Below are positions 8,443 through 17,184 of a stretch of 64,000 nucleotides of DNA, piece after piece. The position numbers and the translations under genes are program-made. Within the stretch, counting starts at the first letter, position 1. Each line of letters begins with the position of its first letter. The notes beneath the pieces are model-generated. The model was not told the origin of the DNA and made no database searches. It saw only the letters and a list, made by a program, of their open reading frames with translations. Source of the stretch: Micromonospora rifamycinica (GTDB lineage Bacteria; Actinomycetota; Actinomycetes; Mycobacteriales; Micromonosporaceae); assembly GCF_900090265.1 (NCBI RefSeq), contig NZ_LT607752.1, positions 1,364,001-1,428,000 on the forward strand, written 5' to 3'.

Positions 8443-10080
8443 TCAGCCGTTGTCCTTCTTGAACCGCTCGTACGCCTTGTTGACCACCCCGATGTACTGG
8501 TCGGCGTTCTTGGCCTTCAGCTCACCGAGGTAGGCGTCCCACTCGGTGAGGGGGCGCTGGCCGAGGATGAACTTCAGCGTGTTCTGCACGACGTGGTCCT
8601 TCAGCGGGGTCTCCCACAGCGACACCTGTTCCCGCTCCTCGTCGGTGAGCGGGGCCGGCGGGTCCACCGGCAGCGGCTTGCGGGCGTTCATCACGTTCTG
8701 GAACTCCATCTCCTCCGGGGAGAAGAAGGACTGCACCAGGTCGAGCTTGCCGCCGTAGGCGAACACCCCGTTGCCGAAGCCGAAGTCCTTCTGCAGGTGC
8801 TTGGTGCCCTTGGGGTTGAGCCCGATCATGTCGACGTCGGGGGTCAGGGTGTACTTGCCGGCGGCGTCCTTGGTGAAGGTGGTGCCCTCGACGCCCCACT
8901 TGGCGAACTCCTCGCCGGCCTCGGAGTAGTACAGCCAGTCGATGAACTGCATCATCGCCACGAAGTTCTTGCTGTCCCGGGCCTTCTTGGAGATCATGAT
9001 GCCGTTCTCCAGCCGGCTGGCCGGATTGATCTCGCCGGCCGGGCCGACCAGCATCGGGATCTTCGTCAGCTTGGCGTTCGGCAGGGTCTTGGCCAGGTCG
9101 GGGCGGTAGTCGTTGACCAGCGTCTGGGCGTTGCTGCCGATGACGAAGGACTTGCCGTTGGCGAGCTTCTGCCGGGCCTGCTCATCGGTCTGGGTGAAGC
9201 TCTCCGGGTCGAGCAGCTTCTCGGCGACCAGCTTGTTGAGGTACACGATGACCTGCTTGTACTGCTCGGTGGCGCCGGTGTAGACGAACTTGTTGGCCGT
9301 CGGGTCCCAGGTGGCGGGGTTCCAGCTCCACCCGGTCCGCAGGCCGTGCGCGGCGCCGACGATGCTCAACAGCTCCCCGCCCGGGTTCGGCTTGCTCCAC
9401 CGGTCCGAGTACGGGTAGGTGTCGGGGTAGCGCGCCTTCATCGCCTTCAGCACGGTGTACAGCTCGTCCCAGGTCTTGGGGATCGGGAGGTTGAGCTGCT
9501 GGAGGATGTCGGTCCGCATCGCGATCGAGTACTCCGCCCACGGCTTCTCGTGCAGGCCGGGGAGGAGGTAGAACTTGCCGTCGGACTGTCGCAGCGTGTC
9601 GAACTCCGGTTGGAGGTTCCACTTGGCGATCTTGTCCTTGAGGTTGGGCATCAGGTCCAGGTAGTCGCTCACCGGGAGGATCGCGCCGGAGGAGACGAAG
9701 GCGTTCTCCGACGGGTGGTAGGTCTTCGGAATGATCAGCGGGGCGTCCCCGGCGCCGATCAGCAGGCTGCGCTTCTGCTCGTAGTCGCTCAGCGGCACGG
9801 CCACCGGTTCGAGCTTGACGTTGGTCCGCTTGGTCAGCTCCGACCAGAACAGCCAGTCGTCCTTGAGCGGGTAGTTCGGGTGGTTGTTGTAGAGGATGGA
9901 GAAGGAGAGCGGCTCGGTCGCCTTGAACTGCGTGCCGGAGCCGTAGTCGGACATCGCGCCGACGCGGTTGCCGTCGAGGTTCTTGCCTTCCGCGGCGTCC
10001 TCGGAGCAGGCCCCGAGGAGGGAGAGGGTGAGCAGCCCGGCAGTGGCTATCGCCATCCGGCGCCACGTTCTGTGGAACAC
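8443..10080 (-). CDS. Extracellular oligosaccharide-binding lipoprotein (LplA/YtcQ type)
   Basis: The substrate-binding component of the operon's ABC importer. A lipoprotein signal ends at LLGAC with the lipidated Cys at residue 25. The mature 520-residue protein is large, as in LplA/YtcQ-type binding proteins that capture longer oligosaccharides. Motifs include WDELYTVLKAMKARYP and an NGIMISKKARDSKNF loop. It lies 48 bases after the permease gene. The likely ligand is aldouronic acid or xylo-oligosaccharide, inferred from GH67, GH39 and GH3 in the same operon. Confidence 0.88.
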   Translation of the reverse strand: MFHRTWRRMAIATAGLLTLSLLGACSEDAAEGKNLDGNRVGAMSDYGSGTQFKATEPLSFSILYNNHPNYPLKDDWLFWSELTKRTNVKLEPVAVPLSDYEQKRSLLIGAGDAPLIIPKTYHPSENAFVSSGAILPVSDYLDLMPNLKDKIAKWNLQPEFDTLRQSDGKFYLLPGLHEKPWAEYSIAMRTDILQQLNLPIPKTWDELYTVLKAMKARYPDTYPYSDRWSKPNPGGELLSIVGAAHGLRTGWSWNPATWDPTANKFVYTGATEQYKQVIVYLNKLVAEKLLDPESFTQTDEQARQKLANGKSFVIGSNAQTLVNDYRPDLAKTLPNAKLTKIPMLVGPAGEINPASRLENGIMISKKARDSKNFVAMMQFIDWLYYSEAGEEFAKWGVEGTTFTKDAAGKYTLTPDVDMIGLNPKGTKHLQKDFGFGNGVFAYGGKLDLVQSFFSPEEMEFQNVMNARKPLPVDPPAPLTDEEREQVSLWETPLKDHVVQNTLKFILGQRPLTEWDAYLGELKAKNADQYIGVVNKAYERFKKDNG

Positions 10081-10128
10081 GGCTCGTCCTTTCGAGGGTG
10101 TGTGGTGCAGGGATGGAGCTGGGCCGGG

Positions 10129-11073
10129 CTACCCCTTGACCGCGCCGAGCATCACGCCGGACACGAAGAACCGCTGGACGAAGGGGTAGACCGCGAGGAT
10201 CGGCAGGGTGGTGAGCACGATGGTCACGGACTGGATGGTGGCCGCCGCCTGCACCGCGTCGGACTCGGCGACACCGCCGGCCGACTGCGCCCCGGTCGCC
10301 CCGGCGATGAGGTTGCGCAGGTAGACCGTGACCGGCAGCAGGTCCTGCTGGTCCAGGTAGAGGAACGCGGTGAACCAGGAGTTCCAGAAGGACACCGCGT
10401 AGAACAGCAGCATCGTCGCGATGATCGCCTTGGACAGCGGCAGCACGATCCGCAGCAGGGTGCCGTACGTGCTCAGCCCGTCGACGGCGGCGGCCTCCTC
10501 CAGCTCGACCGGCAGGCTCTCGAAGAACGCCTTCATCACCAGCAGGTTGAACACGTTGATCGCGTTGGGCAGCACCACCGCCCAGATGCTGTTCTTCATC
10601 CCCAGGCTGGTGATCAGCACGTAGTTGGGGATCAGCCCGCCGGAGAAGAACATGGTGAACACGGCGATCCCGACGAGCACCCCGCGCCCCTTGAGCTGGT
10701 GCTTGGACAGCACGTACGCGTAGCAGGTGGTCAGCACGATCGAGATGGCGGTGGCCACGACCGTGTAGACCACGGTGTTGCGGTAGTTGGTCCAGAACAT
10801 CGGGTCGGACATCACCAGCCGGTAGGAGGTGAGGTTGAAGCCCTGCGGGACGAGGTTGACCCGGCCCGCGATGATCGGCGCCTCGTCGCTGAGCGACCGG
10901 GCCACGATGTTGACGAACGGGTAGAGCGTCACGATCACCACGAGGGTCAGCACGATCCCGTTGACCGCCTGGAACACCCGGTAGCCCCGGGTCGGGCGGA
11001 TCCCGGGCCGGCGGCGGGGACGCCGGACTGCCGGGGTCTTCGGTCCGGCCGTGCCGGGTGCCACGGTCACCAC
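10129..11073 (-). CDS. ABC sugar permease, LplC/YtcP type
   Basis: The inner-membrane half of the importer, 314 residues with six hydrophobic segments. The permease EAA loop reads EEAAAVDGLSTYGTLLRIVLP. Its start overlaps the end of the partner permease gene by 7 bases. No ATPase gene is present in the operon, so it must use an ATP-binding subunit encoded elsewhere, probably a shared MsiK-type protein (inference from actinobacterial practice). Confidence 0.92.
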   Translation of the reverse strand: MVTVAPGTAGPKTPAVRRPRRRPGIRPTRGYRVFQAVNGIVLTLVVIVTLYPFVNIVARSLSDEAPIIAGRVNLVPQGFNLTSYRLVMSDPMFWTNYRNTVVYTVVATAISIVLTTCYAYVLSKHQLKGRGVLVGIAVFTMFFSGGLIPNYVLITSLGMKNSIWAVVLPNAINVFNLLVMKAFFESLPVELEEAAAVDGLSTYGTLLRIVLPLSKAIIATMLLFYAVSFWNSWFTAFLYLDQQDLLPVTVYLRNLIAGATGAQSAGGVAESDAVQAAATIQSVTIVLTTLPILAVYPFVQRFFVSGVMLGAVKG

Positions 11074-12032
11074 AGGCTCGTCCCCACCGTGCGCCGGGAG
11101 ATGGTGTTGGCGCCCAGCACCAGGATCAGCCCGATCACCGCCTCGAACAGGCCGATGGCGGCGGCGTAGCTGAAGTTGCTGGACTCGAAGCCCAACCGGA
11201 ACAGGTACGTGGAGATCACGTCGGCGGTCGGGTACGTCAACGGGTTGTACAGCAGCAGGATCTTCTCGAACCCGACCGCCATGAAGGTCCCGATGTTGAG
11301 GATCAGCAGGGTCACCATCGTCGGCCGGATCCCCGGCAGCGTGACGTGCCAGGTCTGCCGCCAGCGGTTCGCCCCGTCGATCCGGGCCGCCTCGTACAGG
11401 TTCTCGTCGATGGTGGTGAGCGCCGCCAGATAGAGGATCGTCCCCCAGCCGACGGTCTGCCAGACCTCCGAGGAGACGTAGATGGCCCGGAACCAGCCCG
11501 GCTGTTGCAGGAACGGCACGGCGTCGCCGCCGACCCCCCGGATCACCTGGTTGACCGAGCCGTCGATCGACAGCAGCTGCATCACCATCGCCGCCACGAT
11601 CACGATGGACAGGAAGTGCGGCAGGTAGGACACCGACTGGACGAACCGCTTGAGCCGCCGGGTGCGGACCTCGTTGAGCAGCAGCGCCAGCACGATCGGC
11701 AGCGGGAAGCAGAACAGCAGGGTCAGCATGCCCAGCACCAGGGTGTTGGTGAACACCTGCCAGAAGGTCGGGTCGGCGAGGAAGAGCCGGAAGTACCGCA
11801 GGCCCACCCAGTACTCGCCGAACACGCTGCCGCCGGGGGTGAACCGGCGGAAGGCGATCACGTTGCCGAGCATCGGCAGGTACCGGAAGACGAGGAAGAA
11901 CACCAGCGGCAGGACGGCCAGCGAGTAGAGCTGCCAGTCCCGGCGCAGCGCCCGCCCCCAGGATTGGCGGCGGCGCCGTCGCGACGGCGGGGCGGTGGCC
12001 GCCGGGGCCGGCCGAAGCGTCTCGGATGTCAT
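11067..12032 (-). CDS. ABC sugar permease, LplB type
   Basis: The second membrane subunit, 321 residues with an Arg-rich cytoplasmic N-terminus followed by a hydrophobic segment (LYSLAVLPLVFFLVFRYLP). The EAA loop is YEAARIDGANRWRQTWHVTLP. It starts 10 bases after the GH3 stop and overlaps the LplC-type gene, so it is transcribed from the promoter at 14536-14565. Together the two permeases and the lipoprotein resemble the LplABC branch of the CUT1 carbohydrate importers. Confidence 0.92.
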   Translation of the reverse strand: MTSETLRPAPAATAPPSRRRRRQSWGRALRRDWQLYSLAVLPLVFFLVFRYLPMLGNVIAFRRFTPGGSVFGEYWVGLRYFRLFLADPTFWQVFTNTLVLGMLTLLFCFPLPIVLALLLNEVRTRRLKRFVQSVSYLPHFLSIVIVAAMVMQLLSIDGSVNQVIRGVGGDAVPFLQQPGWFRAIYVSSEVWQTVGWGTILYLAALTTIDENLYEAARIDGANRWRQTWHVTLPGIRPTMVTLLILNIGTFMAVGFEKILLLYNPLTYPTADVISTYLFRLGFESSNFSYAAAIGLFEAVIGLILVLGANTISRRTVGTSLW

Positions 12033-12042
12033 GCCGGGCCTC

Positions 12043-14427
12043 CTATCCGGCGTGCCGGCCGGTCGTGGCGGGCTCGACCCGCACCGAGGTGAGCAGTTGC
12101 CGCCGGACGCCGACCTCCCGCTCGACGCCGGTCAACCGCAGCGGCACGACCGCCGCCGGGTCGCCGCTCGAACGGCCGAGCCGCAGCTCGACGTCGCCGG
12201 GTTCGACGATGCGCCGGCCGTCGCGCCCGACGAACGACGCGACGTCGGCCGGTACCACGAAACTGACCTGCGCCGACGCGCCGGGGTCCAGCGGCACCCG
12301 GGCGTAGCCGACCAGCCGGACCACCGGGCGGGTGGTCTGCGCGACCGGGTCGTGCAGGTAGAGCTGGACCACCTCGGTGCCGGCCCGGCCCCCGGTGTTG
12401 CGCACGGTGATCCGGACCGTCGTCTCGCCGTCGACCGGCCAGGCCGGCGGTCCACCGGCCGCGGTGCCGCCCGACGCCACCGGGTCGGACCACGCGAAGG
12501 TGGTGTAGCTCAGCCCGTGGCCGAACGGGTACGCCGGGGTGGGGTCGATCGAGGACACCTCGGAGCGCCGGCCCAGCGGCGGCGTCAGGTAGGTGCCCGG
12601 CAGGCCACCGGCGTCGCGCGGAACGCTGACCGGCAGTCGCCCGGACGGGTTCACCGCACCGGTGAGCACCTCGGCGAGCGCCTGCCCGCCGCGCTGGCCG
12701 AGGAAGAACGCCTGGACGACGGCGGCGGCCCGGTCGTACTCGGGGCCCAGCGCGTAGGGTCGGCCGGTCATCAGCACCAGGACCACCGGGGTGCCGGTGT
12801 CGAGCACGGCCCGGACCAGTTCCGCCTGGACGCCGGGCAGCCGCAGGTCGGGTGCGTCGCAGCCCTCGCCGGAGGTGCCTCGGCCGAACATGCCGGCCCG
12901 GTCGCCGACGGCGAGCACGCAGACGTCGGCCGCCGCGGCGGCGGCGACCGCCGCGGCGATGCCCGTGGTGTCGTCGCCGGTGATGGCGCAGCCCGGCTCG
13001 TGCACCAGTCCGGGAACCCGTCGGGCGAGTTCGTCGTGCAGCGAGGGCAGGTCGATGCCGAGCCCGTGGTCGGGGTGCCGGACGCCGACGTGGTTGGGGA
13101 AGGAGTAGCAGCCCAGCAGGGCCATCGGGTCGTCGGCGACCGGCCCGACCAGGGCGACCCGGACGTCGCTGGCCAGCGGCAGCACGCCGTCGTTGCGCAG
13201 CAGCACCACCGACTCGCGGGCCAGCCGCACCGCTACGTCCCGGCTGGCCTCGTCGTCGAGCCGTGCCTCTGCCAGGTCGTCGGGCAGTTCCCGCCAGTCC
13301 TCGTCGAGCAGCCCGAGTTCGATCTTCTGGATCAGCACCCGGCGCAGCGCGCGGTCGATCAGCGCCTCGTCGATCTCGCCGGCCCGGACGGCCGCCACCA
13401 GCGGCTCGCCGAAGGCGTCCACGGTGGGCAGCTCCACGTCGATGCCGGCCCGCAGGGCGAGCCGGGCGGCGTCGGCGGCGTCGCCGGCCACCCCGTGCAG
13501 GGTCTGCAGGAAGCGCACCGCGAAGTAGTCGGCGACGACGGTGCCGGTGAAGCCCCACTCGTCGCGCAGCAGCCCGGTCAGCAGGCCCTCGTCGGCGGCG
13601 GCGGGCACGCCGTCGATCTCGGCGTACGAGTTCATCACCGAGCGGGCACCGCCGAGGCGCAGGGCCATCTCGAACGGCGGGAGGATCACCTCGGCCAGTT
13701 CCCGGCGGCCCATCGACACCGGGGCGAGGTTCCGGCCGCCCCGGGAGGCGGAGTAGCCGGCGAAGTGCTTGAGGGTGGCGACGATGCCGGCCCGTTCCAG
13801 ACCCCGCACGTACGCCGCGCCGGTCGTCCCGACCAGGTAGGGGTCCTCGCCGATGGTCTCCTCGGTACGCCCCCAGCGGTAGTCCCGGGTGACGTCGAGC
13901 ACCGGGGCCAGTCCCTGGTGGACCCCGACGGCGCGCATCGACCGGCCGATCCGGCCGGCCATCTCCTCGACGAGTTCCGGGTCGAAGGAGGCGCCCCAGC
14001 CCAGCGGGGCCGGGTAGACCGTGGCCCGCCAGGCGGCGAAGCCGGTGAGGCACTCCTCGTGCACCTGCGCCGGGATGCCGAACCGGCTCGCGGCGGCGAT
14101 CTGCGCCTGGGAGGCGGCCAGCGAGCGCGCCCCGACGACCGGGTCGACGGGCGCGGTGCCGAAGGGGCGGGTGAGCTGGCCGAGGCCGTGCCGGATCAGG
14201 GTGCTCCAGGGCGGGCCTTCGGCGATCATGTCGGCCTGGTGCGGGGCGACCCCCTCACCGGAGGCCTCCGCGCCGACCCAGACCCCGACGAGCTGGGCGA
14301 TCTTCTCCTCCACCGACATGAGCGGGACCAGCGCGTCGGCCCGCTCCGCGGGGGAGCGTCGGCGGTCGCGCCAGGGCAGGGTGTCGCGTCGTGCCGGGCC
14401 CTCGTCGACGGGCACCTGACTTCTCAT
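12043..14427 (-). CDS. GH3 beta-glycosidase, probable intracellular beta-xylosidase
   Basis: The first gene of the operon, 794 residues without a signal peptide. The GH3 barrel has the substrate-loop motif LKHFAGYSASRGGRN and the nucleophile aspartate D300 in GTVVADYFAV. The alpha/beta sandwich domain (VALVGPVADDP) and a C-terminal fibronectin-III-like domain (VRITVRNTGGRAGTEVVQLYL) follow, the usual three-domain order. Beta-glucosidase activity cannot be excluded from the sequence. The partner genes (GH67, GH39, divergent CE7 esterase) point to xylo-oligosaccharides. Confidence 0.9.
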   Translation of the reverse strand: MRSQVPVDEGPARRDTLPWRDRRRSPAERADALVPLMSVEEKIAQLVGVWVGAEASGEGVAPHQADMIAEGPPWSTLIRHGLGQLTRPFGTAPVDPVVGARSLAASQAQIAAASRFGIPAQVHEECLTGFAAWRATVYPAPLGWGASFDPELVEEMAGRIGRSMRAVGVHQGLAPVLDVTRDYRWGRTEETIGEDPYLVGTTGAAYVRGLERAGIVATLKHFAGYSASRGGRNLAPVSMGRRELAEVILPPFEMALRLGGARSVMNSYAEIDGVPAAADEGLLTGLLRDEWGFTGTVVADYFAVRFLQTLHGVAGDAADAARLALRAGIDVELPTVDAFGEPLVAAVRAGEIDEALIDRALRRVLIQKIELGLLDEDWRELPDDLAEARLDDEASRDVAVRLARESVVLLRNDGVLPLASDVRVALVGPVADDPMALLGCYSFPNHVGVRHPDHGLGIDLPSLHDELARRVPGLVHEPGCAITGDDTTGIAAAVAAAAAADVCVLAVGDRAGMFGRGTSGEGCDAPDLRLPGVQAELVRAVLDTGTPVVLVLMTGRPYALGPEYDRAAAVVQAFFLGQRGGQALAEVLTGAVNPSGRLPVSVPRDAGGLPGTYLTPPLGRRSEVSSIDPTPAYPFGHGLSYTTFAWSDPVASGGTAAGGPPAWPVDGETTVRITVRNTGGRAGTEVVQLYLHDPVAQTTRPVVRLVGYARVPLDPGASAQVSFVVPADVASFVGRDGRRIVEPGDVELRLGRSSGDPAAVVPLRLTGVEREVGVRRQLLTSVRVEPATTGRHAG

Positions 14428-14499
14428 GCCACACCCCTCACCTTCGACCGCTCCCCCGTCCCGCGCTGCGCCGCACGGCAGGCGACACCGGGGAGGGCT

Positions 14500-14510
14500 C
14501 GAAAATTTCG
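14500..14510. promoter_or_regulatory. Operator CGAAA-A-TTTCG for the GH3-GH67 operon
   Basis: Perfect 5-base arms around one central base, located 73 bases before the GH3 start and just inside the transcript expected from the promoter at 14536-14565. The same palindrome with C in the centre lies at 14678-14688 beside the divergent LacI gene, so it is probably that regulator's binding site. Confidence 0.65.
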
Positions 14511-14535
14511 TAAACAGCGCGTTACCTTTTTCGGC

Positions 14536-14565
14536 AACTTAGGAGGGACCGCCGGGGCATGTCAA
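14536..14565 (-). promoter_or_regulatory. Promoter of the xylo-oligosaccharide/glucuronate operon
   Basis: On the minus strand TTGACA (14560-14565) and TAAGTT (14536-14541) are separated by 18 bases. The downstream operator CGAAAATTTCG would act as a roadblock or start-site repressor. No other strong promoter-like pair was seen inside the operon. Confidence 0.6.
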
Positions 14566-14667
14566 GGGGCTCAAATCGGATATGTGTCAGCGTTCCTCCC
14601 GGAAGGTGCATTCACCCCCGTCGAAATGCTCTATCGATATCCGTCTCGCTTTTCCGGTTGGACATGC

Positions 14668-14688
14668 TAGAGTCCCTCGAAACTTTCG
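14668..14688 (+). promoter_or_regulatory. LacI gene -10-like box and autoregulatory operator
   Basis: TAGAGT (14668-14673) resembles a -10 box, and the palindrome CGAAA-C-TTTCG (14678-14688) follows immediately, 22 bases before the LacI ATG. Together with the copy at 14500 it suggests that one repressor controls both divergent units. Confidence 0.6.
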
Positions 14689-14709
14689 GAAGCGCCCGGT
14701 GAGGCTTCG

Positions 14710-15750
14710 ATGACCGCGTCCCGCCCGCTCACCCCCCAGGCCTCGGCCACCATCGCCACCATCGCCGAAGAGGTCGGCGTCTCGGTGGCGACCGTCTCGA
14801 AGGTGCTCAACGGGCGCGCGGACGTCGCCGCCGAGACCCGGGCCCGGGTCGAGGAGAGCCTCGAACGGCACCGCTACCGCCGCCGCATCCGCCGCCGCTC
14901 GCTCGGCACCGACCAGATCGACCTGGTCTTCCACGAGTTCAACTCCGGCTGGGCGATGGAGATCATGAGCGGGGTGGAGGCGGTGGCCTCGGCCGCCGGC
15001 CTCGGGATCGCCATCTCCCAACTCGACGGGGCACACCGGCCCGCGCCGCGTCGGCTGGACGCCCTGGTCGCCCGGCGTCCGCTGGGTCTGCTCTTCGTGC
15101 TCTGCCACCCGACCCCGCCGCAACAGCTCCTGCTCACCGAGCACCACATCCCGTTCGTGGTCGTCGACACCGACAGCGCCACCTCGGCCTCGGTGCCGAC
15201 CGTCGGCTCGAACAACTGGAACGGCGGCCTGCTGGCCACCCGGCACCTGATGGAGCTGGGGCACCGGCGGATCGCGGTCATCTCCGGGCCACGGGACGTG
15301 CTGTGCAGCCAGGCCCGGGCCGCCGGTTTCCGCTCCGCCCACGACGAGGTCGGCCTGCCCCTCGACGCCGACCTGGTGCGCTACGGCAGCTTCTACGTCG
15401 ACGGCGGACACACCCACGGACTGGAGCTGCTGGCCGGGCCGGACCGGCCCACCGCGATCTTCGCCGGTTCGGACCTCCAGGCGATCGGCGTGCTCCGGGC
15501 CGCCCGTCAGCTCGGCCTGCGGGTGCCGGTCGACCTGTCGGTGATCGGGTACGACGACCTGCCGGTCGCCGGCTGGACCGACCCGCCGCTGACCACCGTG
15601 CACCAGCCCCTGCGCGACATGGCCGGCACCGCCACCCAGATGCTGCTGGAGCTGGCCCGGGGCAACGCGGTGGCCACCAGCCGGATCGACCTGGTGACCG
15701 AGCTGGTCGTCCGGGAGAGCACCGCGCCGCCGGCCGCCGGCCGGCACTGA
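14710..15750 (+). CDS. LacI family repressor of the xylan operon
   Basis: A 346-residue LacI protein with the helix-turn-helix TIAEEVGVSVATVSKVLNGR near residues 18-37 and the hinge region after it. A periplasmic-binding-like effector domain follows, ending in the conserved stretch SVIGYDDLPVAGWTDPPLTT. It is divergent from the GH3-GH67 operon and shares a matching palindrome with it, so it most likely represses both units and responds to xylose or a xylo-oligosaccharide (inference). It forms an operon with the CE7 esterase 15 bases downstream. Confidence 0.92.
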   Translation: MTASRPLTPQASATIATIAEEVGVSVATVSKVLNGRADVAAETRARVEESLERHRYRRRIRRRSLGTDQIDLVFHEFNSGWAMEIMSGVEAVASAAGLGIAISQLDGAHRPAPRRLDALVARRPLGLLFVLCHPTPPQQLLLTEHHIPFVVVDTDSATSASVPTVGSNNWNGGLLATRHLMELGHRRIAVISGPRDVLCSQARAAGFRSAHDEVGLPLDADLVRYGSFYVDGGHTHGLELLAGPDRPTAIFAGSDLQAIGVLRAARQLGLRVPVDLSVIGYDDLPVAGWTDPPLTTVHQPLRDMAGTATQMLLELARGNAVATSRIDLVTELVVRESTAPPAAGRH

Positions 15751-15765
15751 CCCGACGAGGAGCCC

Positions 15766-16761
15766 ATGACCCCGCACGACGAACTGCGACGGTACGCGCC
15801 GAGCGTCGTCGAACCCGCCGACTTCGACGCGTTCTGGCGGAGCACCCTCGACGCGGCGCGCAGCCGACCGGTGCTCGTCGACGTCCAGCCGTACCGGACC
15901 GGCCTGCGCCTGGTCGACACCTGGGACGTCACCTTCGCCGGTTTCGGCGGTGACCCGGTGCGGGCCTGGTACACCCGCCCGGCCGGGGTCGACGCCCCGC
16001 TGCCCGCCGTGGTCGAGTTCGCCGGTTACGGGCGCGGGCGGGGCCTGCCGCACGAGCGGCTGACCTGGCCGGTGGCCGGATACGCGCACCTGCTGATGGA
16101 CAACCGGGGCCAGTCCGGGCTGCACGGCGCGGGCGACACCCCCGACCCGCACGGCGCTCCCGGTGGACCGTGGCCCGCCACCTGGGGCATCCTCGCCCCG
16201 CACGACTACCACTACCGCCGGCTGATCACCGACGCGGTGCGCGCGGTCGAGGCCGTCCGCGCACTGCCCGGGGTGGACACCGACCGGGTCGTGGCGGCCG
16301 GCAACAGCCAGGGCGGTGGGCTCGCCCTGGCCGTCGCCGGGCTGCGCGACGACCTGGCGGCGCTGCTGACCACCGCGCCGTTCCTCTGCGACGTCCAGCG
16401 TGGGATCGAACTCACCGACGCCGCCCCGTACGGGGAGATCGCCCGGTACCTGGCGGTGCACCGGCAGGCGGAGGAGGCCGTCCGGCACACGCTGTCCTAC
16501 GTCGACGGGGTCACCTTCGCCCGGCGGGCCACCGCCCCGGCGCACTTCGGCATCGGGCTGCGGGACAACGTGTGCCCGCCGAGCACCGGCTTCGCCGCCC
16601 ACAACCAGTACGGCACGGCGAACGGCCGGGCCGAGCGGCCCGCCCTCCAGCTGCACGCCTACCCGTTCAACGGCCACGAGGGCGGCGAGGCGCTGCACGT
16701 CGGGCGGCAGGTGCGCTGGCTCGACGCGCTGCTGCGGCCCACCGCGCACCCGGCGGGCTGA
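15766..16761 (+). CDS. CE7 acetyl xylan/oligosaccharide esterase, intracellular
   Basis: Deacetylates imported acetylated xylo-oligosaccharides. The 331 residues match CE7 (AXE1/cephalosporin-C deacetylase) length. The catalytic triad is visible as S181 in AGNSQGGG, D267 in RDNVCPPST and H304 in NGHEGG, and the CE7-specific RGQSG motif is present. No signal peptide. It is co-transcribed with the xylan repressor, so the acetyl-removal step is tied to the same signal. Confidence 0.92.
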   Translation: MTPHDELRRYAPSVVEPADFDAFWRSTLDAARSRPVLVDVQPYRTGLRLVDTWDVTFAGFGGDPVRAWYTRPAGVDAPLPAVVEFAGYGRGRGLPHERLTWPVAGYAHLLMDNRGQSGLHGAGDTPDPHGAPGGPWPATWGILAPHDYHYRRLITDAVRAVEAVRALPGVDTDRVVAAGNSQGGGLALAVAGLRDDLAALLTTAPFLCDVQRGIELTDAAPYGEIARYLAVHRQAEEAVRHTLSYVDGVTFARRATAPAHFGIGLRDNVCPPSTGFAAHNQYGTANGRAERPALQLHAYPFNGHEGGEALHVGRQVRWLDALLRPTAHPAG

Positions 16762-16846
16762 CGGCCGGCCGGTGCCGCCGGCCGGGCCACGCGCCGGCAC
16801 CCGACGACCGGGACCACCCATCCTGACATCGTCGCGTACCGATCTG

Positions 16847-16876
16847 TTGCCGATGTTAGCGATAACACGATATGGT
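16847..16876 (+). promoter_or_regulatory. Promoter and LacI-type operator of the secreted CE3/GH43 unit
   Basis: TTGCCG (16847-16852) and TATGGT (16871-16876) are separated by 18 bases, and the palindrome TGTTAGCGATAACA (16854-16867) sits in the spacer. The same arrangement, with the operator inside an 18-base spacer, occurs at 49217-49246. Confidence 0.68.
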
Positions 16877-17184
16877 GCACCCGGCGGGAGCGCAGGGCAC
16901 GTTCCCCGCCGTGCCTCACCGGTCTGTCCCCTTCGGGGAGTCGGTGGCCGTCGGCACGCGGCATCCAGGACCGTCGACGAGTCCGGGTTCCTGGTCGTCG
17001 CGCACGGCGCACCTCGCCCGTCGCCCCAGGGAAGCCGCCGGGACACCGCTGTCGGCCCGCACCGGTGAGCCGACAGCCGAGGTACCCCCTCGTCCACGAG
17101 CCGGGCGAGACGGCGCCGTTCCGGGACGACCGCCGTGCTGCACCGCCCGCACCGCGCACCCGCGCGCCACCACAGGGAGTTTCC
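16868..17184 (+). other. Long leader between operator and CE3 start
   Basis: About 300 bases of GC-rich DNA between the promoter and the chosen ATG with no convincing coding frame. It contains small inverted repeats such as GCTGTCGG (17048-17055) with CCGACAGC (17070-17077) and CCAGGA with TCCTGG near 16970. An untranslated, folded leader is likely but not proven. Confidence 0.4.

Noticed and set aside
6640..11169. A 1509-codon plus-strand open frame across the GH67-GH39-lipoprotein region
   Set aside because: It is antisense to well-supported genes, has low-complexity Arg/Gly/Val/His-rich translation without domains, and exists only because GC-rich codons avoid stops in the opposite frame.
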